This document shows, in pieces, positions 1 to 5,559 of a stretch of 8,767 bases of DNA. The stretch is from Desulfobacterales bacterium (lineage in GTDB: Bacteria; Desulfobacterota; Desulfobacteria; Desulfobacterales; Desulfosalsimonadaceae), in the NCBI GenBank assembly GCA_018224315.1, contig JAGTVF010000119.1, forward strand, positions 1 through 8,767, written 5' to 3'. Position numbers and translations under genes: made by a program. The notes under the pieces were generated by a model. It was not told the origin of the DNA. It searched no databases and saw only the letters and a list, made by a program, of their open reading frames with translations. Each line of letters starts with the position of its first letter. Positions within the stretch are counted from its first letter, which is position 1.

Positions 1-1464
1 GACATTGAAAAGCAGGAACAAGCGCGAAGATCTGTTGAAAAAGGATTGCGGGACCTGGACAAACGCCAGGGATACCGTGGTCCTGTTCGTCATATTTCCA
101 GAAAAGAGATTGAAGCCTTCAGCCAAAAGCTCCAGGAGGATTTAGCGGATCAGGCGCTTCACAAGGGCCTGATTGTGCAGGGCGTTGTGGTGGACGTGGA
201 TGATAAAAAAAACAAGACCTCGGTCCGGATCGGAAAAAATGTCGGAATGATTCCGCTGGAAAACATGCGATGGGCAAGAAAGCCCGATCCGGAAGTGGCC
301 CCGGGGGTGATTCGGGTGCAGAGACCCGGCCAGGTTCTGAAGGTGGGCGATGTGATCCGCGCCCGGCTCAAATCCTGGGATAAAAAAAATCAGCAGTGGA
401 ACCTGTCCCTGGAACAGACGCCCAGGGCACAGGCAGCCCTTATTTGCATGGAATCCGACAATGCGCATGTCAGGGCCATGGTCGGCGGCCGCAAATTTTC
501 CGAAAGCCAGTTTAACCGGGCTACCCAGTCCCGGCGGCAGCCGGGTTCGGCTTTCAAACCCGTTGTCTATGCCGCAGCCCTGGACAAGGGCTATACACCG
601 GCCACGGTGATTGCCGATACATCCATTGTCTTTACCGATGAAGAAAGGGATTTTACATGGAAGCCGGACAACTATGACAATACCTTTCATGGTTTCACTC
701 TGCTGCGCGATGGCCTGATCCATTCCAGAAACGTGGTTACCGTAAAAATCATGCAGGATATCGGCGTGGATTACGTGATCGATTATGCCCGAAAACTCGG
801 AATCGAATCCCAACTGGACCGCAATCTTTCAACGGCTTTGGGATCATCGGGTGTATCGCTTCTGGAACTGGTGCGCGCCTACGGGGTGTTTGCCAGCCAG
901 GGAACCCGGCAGAAGCCGGTTTTTATCCGTCGGATCGAGGACAGAAACGGCAATGTGATCTATGAAGCCCCGGAAGAAAAAGAATCTGTGATTGATAAAA
1001 GCACGGCCTATATCATTACCCATTTGCTTGAAAAAGTGGTCACCGAAGGCACCGGATGGCGGATCAAGGCGTTGAAACGGCCGGTGGCCGGAAAGACCGG
1101 CACCACCAACAATCTTTATGACGCCTGGTTCATGGGATATACACCCAGATTTGTCACAGGCGTATGGGTGGGTCACGACCAGGAAAAATCCCTTGGGAAA
1201 AATGAAACCGGCTCCAGGGCCGCCAGCCCCATCTGGCTTGATTACATGCAGCAAATCCTGGAAGGCAGGCCTGAGCGGGTATTTCCGGTTCCGGACAATG
1301 TTGTTTTTGCCAAAATCGACGCAAAAACCGGCCTGCTGCCCAACGAGGATCCAGATAAGGTGATTGAAATGTGCTTCAAGGAAGGCACAGTGCCCGAGCG
1401 CCGCACCAAGACCAAGGATGAAATCGCGGATACGGATGATTTTTTCAAAAAGGGCATTCAATAA
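1..1464 (+). CDS. mrcA: Penicillin-binding protein 1A, C-terminal part (5' end outside window)
   Basis: Class A PBPs are inner-membrane bifunctional enzymes: a glycosyltransferase polymerises lipid II and a transpeptidase cross-links the stem peptides in the periplasm. The reading frame is open from base 1, so the gene starts to the left; 487 residues are visible, roughly the last 60% of a typical ~800-residue protein. The visible N-terminus (LDKRQGYRGP, about residues 19-28) is the linker that follows the glycosyltransferase domain. An OB-like inserted domain covers about residues 55-130. The transpeptidase domain shows all three active-site motifs: SAFK at 183-186 (nucleophile Ser183, inside GSAFKP), SRN at 242-244, and KTGT at 365-368. 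The tail after about residue 450 is charged and low in pattern. The TTG at 46 is internal, not a start. The gene is convergent with the hydrolase, 25 bp away. Family assignment is firm; choosing mrcA (also called ponA) over a paralogue is less so. Confidence 0.95.
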   Translation, partial: DIEKQEQARRSVEKGLRDLDKRQGYRGPVRHISRKEIEAFSQKLQEDLADQALHKGLIVQGVVVDVDDKKNKTSVRIGKNVGMIPLENMRWARKPDPEVAPGVIRVQRPGQVLKVGDVIRARLKSWDKKNQQWNLSLEQTPRAQAALICMESDNAHVRAMVGGRKFSESQFNRATQSRRQPGSAFKPVVYAAALDKGYTPATVIADTSIVFTDEERDFTWKPDNYDNTFHGFTLLRDGLIHSRNVVTVKIMQDIGVDYVIDYARKLGIESQLDRNLSTALGSSGVSLLELVRAYGVFASQGTRQKPVFIRRIEDRNGNVIYEAPEEKESVIDKSTAYIITHLLEKVVTEGTGWRIKALKRPVAGKTGTTNNLYDAWFMGYTPRFVTGVWVGHDQEKSLGKNETGSRAASPIWLDYMQQILEGRPERVFPVPDNVVFAKIDAKTGLLPNEDPDKVIEMCFKEGTVPERRTKTKDEIADTDDFFKKGIQ

Positions 1465-1470
1465 TCAATA

Positions 1471-1501
1471 AAACGGACCCTGGCCGCGTTTACGTTTTTT
1501 T
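1471..1501 (+). terminator. Weak candidate intrinsic terminator between convergent genes
   Basis: Seven bases after the PBP stop codon, AAACGG (1471-1476) can pair with CCG-(CG)-TTT (1484-1491) around a 7-nt loop, leaving a two-base CG bulge. Seven T residues follow at 1495-1501. Read on the minus strand the same stem is followed by TTTTATTGATTATT, so it could also end the hydrolase transcript. The stem is short and bulged, and it overlaps the hydrolase stop codon, so strength is doubtful. Confidence 0.35.
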
Positions 1502-2098
1502 CTCCGCTTTTTTTTGTGCCAGCTGCTGGTAAAATTCGATTACATCGGTGTTAAAGCGACCGGGCTGGTCCATGTAGGCCGCGTGCTGGGCTTTTTCATA
1601 TATTTGGGGGGTTATGCCCAAAAGCCGGCCCAGCCGCTTGATTTCATCGCGATACACAACGTTGTCATTTTCCCCGTAAATCAGACGGACCCGGGCGGTA
1701 ATCTGAGGGTAGAGAGCTGCCAGTTCCGCCTGGAGACTCATGACCGGCGCCACAAGCATCAGTCCCCCGGCCGGCCGGGCCACGCAGTGTTTTAGCGCAA
1801 TATAGCCGCCCAGACTGGCACCGATCACCAGGGAATCATAGGAAGCAATACTGGCAACAATGGCCGTGTTTTGCTCCGGACTGCCGGATCGAGGGGTGCA
1901 TTCACTTCTGTGCCCGTAGGGCATGTCAACGGCGCTGAAGGCAATGTTTTTCTGTTCCAGCAGACGCAGCAGGCCGATGTCATTCCACACGTCGCTGGTA
2001 TACATGTAACCGTGGAGCAGCACAATGCCGGGGCCCCTGCCGCTGCCGGAAATGATGCGGCATTCAAAACCGTTCATTTTGACTGTTTCTTCTTTCAT
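1490..2098 (-). CDS. Small alpha/beta hydrolase, ABHD14-like
   Basis: A 202-residue serine hydrolase of the alpha/beta fold, probably cytoplasmic since no signal peptide is visible. Seen directly: the oxyanion-hole HGY at 29-31, the nucleophile elbow GASLGG at 93-98 with Ser95, a candidate acid Asp145 in YGEND, and a candidate base His172 in AQHAAYMDQP. The spacing matches a minimal hydrolase without a large lid. The pattern around the first strand (LLHG, then VDMP followed by GH), the VAP segment and the His-x3-YMD-x-P ending resemble animal ABHD14 proteins as I recall them; ABHD14B has been reported to act as a lysine deacetylase, but the substrate here is unknown. The start at 2098 is preceded by AGGA at only about 2 nt spacing; the ATG at 2077 (Met8) is an alternative with no better ribosome binding site. 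It is transcribed divergently from the 1003-residue gene and convergently with the PBP gene, so it is probably monocistronic. Confidence 0.88.
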   Translation of the reverse strand: MKEETVKMNGFECRIISGSGRGPGIVLLHGYMYTSDVWNDIGLLRLLEQKNIAFSAVDMPYGHRSECTPRSGSPEQNTAIVASIASYDSLVIGASLGGYIALKHCVARPAGGLMLVAPVMSLQAELAALYPQITARVRLIYGENDNVVYRDEIKRLGRLLGITPQIYEKAQHAAYMDQPGRFNTDVIEFYQQLAQKKAEKKT

Positions 2099-2176
2099 TT
2101 TCCTGTCTTTATCCCTTTGCCCGGGTCTTGCCGTTGCCCCGGTATACAGCGCAAACCGAAGCGATGAACACGCTCA

Positions 2177-2204
2177 TTTATATACCGGATTTCTCAAAAT
2201 TCAA
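2177..2204 (-). promoter_or_regulatory. Candidate promoter for the hydrolase gene
   Basis: On the minus strand, TTGAAT (2204-2199) and TATAAA (2182-2177) are separated by 16 bp, matching the sigma-70 consensus at 4/6 and 5/6. Transcription would start near 2170, giving a leader of about 70 nt. The region is AT-rich, so chance similarity is possible. Confidence 0.35.
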
Positions 2205-2227
2205 TAAAAATCACACCATGCTTCCAA

Positions 2228-2248
2228 CCGGCCCGACAACCGGGCCGG
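2228..2248. promoter_or_regulatory. Perfect 8-bp inverted repeat, candidate operator
   Basis: CCGGCCCG (2228-2235) and CGGGCCGG (2241-2248) are exact reverse complements around ACAAC. No T-tract follows, so it is a poor terminator. It covers the likely -35 element of the promoter with TATAAT at 2255, a position from which a bound repressor would block RNA polymerase. The GC-rich dyad stands out in an otherwise AT-rich intergenic stretch. The binding protein is unknown. Confidence 0.5.
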
Positions 2249-2260
2249 AGATTGTATAAT
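2233..2260 (+). promoter_or_regulatory. Candidate promoter for the 1003-residue protein gene
   Basis: A perfect TATAAT lies at 2255-2260. With 16-bp spacing the -35 element is CCGACA (2233-2238), 4/6 to consensus and lying inside the inverted repeat. Start of transcription would be near 2267, giving a leader of about 70 nt before the ATG at 2336. The weak -35 plus overlapping dyad suggests regulated use. Confidence 0.5.
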
Positions 2261-2335
2261 CATTGCAAACAGGGGCGTTTCATGCCAAAACAATAAAAAT
2301 CATTCCCATATCCGAATTAAGGGAGGCTTTTTTGG

Positions 2336-5300
2336 ATGGCCCGGAAACCCGGACTCTCAAAAATTTATTTTGACCAGCGGGATTATCACCTCCTGCATAT
2401 TGTCAACGGGATTGTCTCGGGCCAGCGGTCGCGTTTTGAGATCCAACGCCAGTTTTTTCATTATTTTCATCCCCGGGGAATTAAGGAAATGGCTGAAACC
2501 CGGGGCCTTCGGATCGCATATGCGGTGATTCATCTGCTCCAGTCCCTGGAATCGGCAGAGGCCGGACATCGTTTAAAAGCGCTTCGGGCACTTCGCGACG
2601 AGGTGATGTGCAGCACCAGCCAGGAACTGCAGATGAATACGGCCCGGGTGCTGATTGAAATTATGAAGGAACTGGTGCGGGCCCACGGAGATCATGGCCG
2701 CCAACTGGAGCTGGCCCACCATTTTCGTTTGTCCGCCTCAGGAAAACCCCGTATTGTGCGGTATTTTTTAAAGCAGTACCGGCTGCTGGAAATGCCCGAG
2801 GAATGGAATCACCTGGCTTTTGATGACCATGTGCATGATGCCTTCACCAAGGGCCGCAAGTCGCCCACCCACCTGATCATGGATGCCTGGATCAAGGGGG
2901 TGCGCAGACTCCGGGTCATTCATTACAACTACATTCGTCCGGAAACTGCGGCAGAGCTCATGGAGGCCGCTGATGCCATGGGTATCATGATCCGCATCGG
3001 CATTGAGTTTTTTGCCGCTTTTCACAACCGCCATGCTCAGATTATCTGGGTTCCCCGGGGGTTTGCCGATTCCGGGGATTTTTTGCGCTTTCTGGAAAAA
3101 AGCGAAGTGCGAAATCTCATGGAAGAGGGACTTAGTGTCTCCGAATACCAGCGCGGCCAGGTCATCGACATTCTTGAGGCCTTTAACCGGAATCACCGGC
3201 ATACGATCAATTCTGAATTCGGCCTGGAAATGGCCCCCCTGGATCCCGAAGCATTCATGGAGTTTGTGGGTTTTGGCCAGGCCTCCCTGCTGCACCTGGC
3301 CAAGTATATTCACCTGCTGCTGCTGCCCCGGATGCAGGAGCGGGTGGCGGAATTGCGGGGGCAGCACGTGGATGCAGACGATGAAACGCGTCGGAATATC
3401 GAGGCCCTGGTGGACCGGATGAATCGCATGGATGCAGATGATATCCACCACCGGTTTCTGACCCCCGGACGCAATCCTGACGCCGGCGGCACCAGAGATG
3501 ATGCCCCCGCCCTGATGCAGCTTTCACCGTGTGAGCTGGTGGACCGGCTGTCCCGGATGCATTCGGCATACCGCATTACCCTGAATTTAAGCAACATGCA
3601 CGTCGAGGACGTACTGGAACTGCTTTATGAATGCCGGGGCCGGATATCCCGGCTGGAGATCTTTAACCTCAAGGATTTTGCCGACTGCAAGGTCGATCAC
3701 ATTCCCGACATTGACCGGCTGCAGCAAAGCATTAACAATGCCAATGTCATCCAGCTCAAACGCCTGATCCTTGAGATCATATCCCGGCTCAGGCAGACAA
3801 ATGATTCCCTGGCCCTGATGCGCATTCAGAAGTTTAACTGGATACTGGCGGACATGGAATCCCTGATGGGCATGTACCGGGTCCGGCCATTGAAATCAAG
3901 GATCGGAAGCGATTCCACCGGGCATTCCCGCAGGCTGCCGGGCATGGGGCTGGCCGTGCTCGATACCCTGCCCAAAAGGGCCCAGCGGGAAGTGCGCAAA
4001 GACGAGGCCGGCGCATATATGGTGATTCCCTTTTACGTGCAGACCTTTTTCCGGCTGGTTTACGGCCAGGCGGCCAAAGCCGGAACCCTGCTATCCCTGC
4101 TGATGTATGTGATCCGTGCAATTCCGGGCCTGGCCCTGGCCGGCCGGCTGCATCACAGGGATTGGTTTGCCAGGGAGGAAACCACGAAAATGTCGGATTG
4201 CGGCAATATCGTGACCTTAAGCGGCTTTTCCACCGAGGCCAACAACGGGCTCTATATTAAAAAGCCGCCCGGCCTCGGAAAAAAACCACGTCTGCGCCGG
4301 TTTGAATACCTGCGGACCCATTTCAAAAACATTCTTAAGGTGGTTTTCGGTTTTGTGCCGGCGTTTCTGACCTTTTACCTCACCCATGACTGGTGGGTGC
4401 TGGCATGTTTCGGGGCGTTTATCTGGTTTGGGATCACCGGGCTGCGCAATATTCTCCAGTCGGTCATGGCCGGCGGCGGCCTGCGGCGATCACCGCTTCT
4501 GCAGTGGAATGATTACATCAGCTGGGATAGGATCACGGATTCATTGATGTATACCGGATTTTCAGTGCCCCTGCTGGATTATCTGGTCAAAACCCTGATG
4601 TTAAACCAGGGCCTGGGCGTCACCACCGCAACCCATCCGGTAATGCTTTATTCAGTGATGGCACTTGTCAACGGGGTTTACCTGACCAGTCATAACCTGT
4701 TTCGGGGCCTTCCCAGGGAAGCCGCGTTTGCCAATTTTTTCCGCTCGGTTCTCTCCATTCCCGTTGCCTTCGGGTTAAGTGAACTGCTTGGGAGCTTGCT
4801 GGGCCTTGCCGGTATGGTGCAGGTGGACATGATTCTGCAAAGCTGGGCCGCAGTCATTTCCAAGACCGCTTCGGATTTTGTGGCCGCGCTGATCGAAGGG
4901 GCCGTGGACCGGGCCAAAAACATTGAAAACCGGATGAACGACTACCGGCAGAAACTGCGGCAATTTCTGGACTGCTACGCCCGGGCGGAAATGCTGTTTC
5001 CCGAATCCGAGGTGCTGGATCTGCTGGAGCGCCCCCGGGAGCTTCTGCACTCCGAGGACGAGGAATCCCGGCGCCTGATCCAGGTTTTGATCATAAACGC
5101 CCTGGATCTGCTTTATTTCTGGATGTATCAGCCCCGGGCGCGCACGGCATTTGGTAATTTTGTCCGGGGCTTGTCTCCAGAAGAGCGGCACGTGTTTATC
5201 CAGGCCCAGAGCGTGCTGAAAATGGAGCGGGAAATCAGCCAGATGTTTATCGACGGCATCCTTGGCCAGTATTTTTCCAAACCCCTGGCATTTTATCTGG

Positions 5301-5347
5301 ACCGCTCCGGGGAATATCTGAAAAACATCGGCAAATTCCAGGATTGA
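2336..5347 (+). CDS. Uncharacterised 1003-residue membrane protein with a divergent PHP-like segment
   Basis: I do not recognise this protein as a named family. The start ATG follows GGGAGG (2321-2326) by 9 nt, which fixes it well. Residues 1-155 are mostly helical and lack a signal peptide. Residues about 160-245 read like the start of a PHP metal-dependent phosphoesterase fold: FDDHVH with His165 and His167, KSPTHLIMDAWIKGV like the SPEELV-A-G stretch, VIHYN (His196) where ITDH is usual, a helix ending in a GI, then GIE (222-224) and a following His233. LEIFN at 440-444 recalls the IEVYN strand of the same fold. Several usual ligands are changed, so activity is uncertain. A polar linker lies near 378-400. 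Hydrophobic segments sit at about 582-603 (weak), 669-683, 686-703, 737-756, 768-785 and 803-826, giving four or five membrane helices. The last ~175 residues are helical, charged and probably cytoplasmic. The role is unknown, and the neighbours give no clue. Confidence 0.9.
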   Translation: MARKPGLSKIYFDQRDYHLLHIVNGIVSGQRSRFEIQRQFFHYFHPRGIKEMAETRGLRIAYAVIHLLQSLESAEAGHRLKALRALRDEVMCSTSQELQMNTARVLIEIMKELVRAHGDHGRQLELAHHFRLSASGKPRIVRYFLKQYRLLEMPEEWNHLAFDDHVHDAFTKGRKSPTHLIMDAWIKGVRRLRVIHYNYIRPETAAELMEAADAMGIMIRIGIEFFAAFHNRHAQIIWVPRGFADSGDFLRFLEKSEVRNLMEEGLSVSEYQRGQVIDILEAFNRNHRHTINSEFGLEMAPLDPEAFMEFVGFGQASLLHLAKYIHLLLLPRMQERVAELRGQHVDADDETRRNIEALVDRMNRMDADDIHHRFLTPGRNPDAGGTRDDAPALMQLSPCELVDRLSRMHSAYRITLNLSNMHVEDVLELLYECRGRISRLEIFNLKDFADCKVDHIPDIDRLQQSINNANVIQLKRLILEIISRLRQTNDSLALMRIQKFNWILADMESLMGMYRVRPLKSRIGSDSTGHSRRLPGMGLAVLDTLPKRAQREVRKDEAGAYMVIPFYVQTFFRLVYGQAAKAGTLLSLLMYVIRAIPGLALAGRLHHRDWFAREETTKMSDCGNIVTLSGFSTEANNGLYIKKPPGLGKKPRLRRFEYLRTHFKNILKVVFGFVPAFLTFYLTHDWWVLACFGAFIWFGITGLRNILQSVMAGGGLRRSPLLQWNDYISWDRITDSLMYTGFSVPLLDYLVKTLMLNQGLGVTTATHPVMLYSVMALVNGVYLTSHNLFRGLPREAAFANFFRSVLSIPVAFGLSELLGSLLGLAGMVQVDMILQSWAAVISKTASDFVAALIEGAVDRAKNIENRMNDYRQKLRQFLDCYARAEMLFPESEVLDLLERPRELLHSEDEESRRLIQVLIINALDLLYFWMYQPRARTAFGNFVRGLSPEERHVFIQAQSVLKMEREISQMFIDGILGQYFSKPLAFYLDRSGEYLKNIGKFQD

Positions 5348-5363
5348 TAAGCCGGAATCTGTT

Positions 5364-5392
5364 TTGACAAATAATCGGTATTGCAGTAAATT
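5364..5392 (+). promoter_or_regulatory. Strong candidate promoter for the acyl-CoA synthetase gene
   Basis: A perfect TTGACA (5364-5369) is followed after 17 bp by TAAATT (5387-5392), 4/6 to the -10 consensus. It begins 17 bp after the stop codon of the upstream gene, so the synthetase need not depend on read-through. Transcription would start near 5399, leaving a leader of about 155 nt. A second -10-like TATAAC occurs at 5430-5435 without a good -35. Confidence 0.55.
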
Positions 5393-5453
5393 GTTCTTTG
5401 GAGACCCGGAACCGGGCATCCAAAACCCATATAACTTCCAAAAGTCCCGTCAG

Positions 5454-5530
5454 GTAAGCAGTCAGGCTCAGGTTGCTTATGATAAAAACCAGCGGGAATA
5501 CCCGTTTTATCATAGAGCAAAACCCTCTAT
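5454..5530 (+). promoter_or_regulatory. Structured mRNA leader with competing hairpins, candidate attenuator or riboswitch
   Basis: The dominant structure pairs 5473-5487 with 5505-5520 (15 Watson-Crick pairs, single bulged G at 5515), then after a 5-nt left bulge (5488-5492) pairs CGGG 5493-5496 with CCCG 5501-5504 around an AATA loop. That gives 19 pairs in 48 nt. The left arm can instead pair upstream: 5454-5463 with 5471-5480 (7 Watson-Crick and 3 G-U pairs, 7-nt loop). The right arm can instead pair downstream: ATAGAG 5512-5517 with CTCTAT 5525-5530. So the segments can form 1:2 plus 3:4, or 2:3, as in attenuators. No T-tract follows the big hairpin, so control of translation, of RNA stability, or a DNA operator role are alternatives. 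It matches no riboswitch class that I recognise. Confidence 0.45.
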
Positions 5531-5559
5531 CTTACAGACACGGCAGGAGATGCAGATGA
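5479..5559 (+). CDS. Possible 26-codon leader peptide overlapping the synthetase start
   Basis: An ATG at 5479 opens a 26-codon frame ending at TGA 5557-5559, which overlaps the synthetase ATG (5556-5558) as ATGA, the arrangement typical of translational coupling. A weak AGG (5470-5472) lies 6 nt upstream. The peptide begins MIKTSGNTRF and ends in a basic YRHGRRCR. Its start codon lies in the left arm of the big leader hairpin, so ribosomes on it would open that hairpin. It resembles no known peptide, and an ORF this short could be chance; the overlap and position are the only support. Confidence 0.22.
   Translation: MIKTSGNTRFIIEQNPLSYRHGRRCR
5545..5549 (+). promoter_or_regulatory. Ribosome binding site that sets the synthetase start
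   Basis: AGGAG ends directly before an ATG at 5550 but 6 nt before the ATG at 5556. The spacing favours 5556. The longer in-frame extension back to TTG 5364 has no such site, and its first codon lies in the -35 box. Confidence 0.6.

Larger units (their letters stand above)
2202..2302. repeat. 12-bp exact direct repeat in the divergent intergenic region
   Basis: CAATAAAAATCA occurs at 2202-2213 and again at 2291-2302, 89 bp apart start to start, bracketing the inverted repeat and TATAAT promoter between them. It could be a pair of protein-binding sites, or chance in AT-rich DNA. No target-site or element structure was seen around it. Confidence 0.4.

Noticed and set aside
142..813. Minus-strand open frame of 223 codons opposite the PBP gene
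   Set aside because: The plus-strand frame has unmistakable PBP motifs over the same bases. The minus frame shows no recognisable domain and is a product of GC-rich codon bias.
3313..3328. CTG triplet run inside the large gene
   Set aside because: It simply encodes consecutive leucines in a helix and is too short to be a meaningful repeat.
2768..3451. Minus-strand open frame of 227 codons opposite the 1003-residue gene
   Set aside because: It is His/Gly/Gln-rich with no domain pattern. The plus frame is continuous, well initiated and has a coherent fold pattern.
4775..5419. Minus-strand open frame of 214 codons across the end of the large gene
   Set aside because: It starts in the leader region without a good ribosome binding site, and its composition is that of a shadow frame.
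5450..5472. Three TCAGG copies at 5450, 5462 and 5468
   Set aside because: Spacing of 12 and 6 bp hints at a repeat, but the units are only 5 bases and the stretch is better explained by the leader stem.
5247..5513. Minus-strand 88-codon frame with a hydrophobic N-terminus starting inside the leader hairpin
   Set aside because: The first residues look membrane-like, but the rest is the complement of the large gene's 3' end and no ribosome binding site precedes the ATG.
5364..5555. N-terminal extension of the acyl-CoA synthetase by 64 codons
   Set aside because: Its first codon (TTG) is part of a TTGACA -35 box, the extra residues do not match the family, and AGGAG with correct spacing marks 5556.
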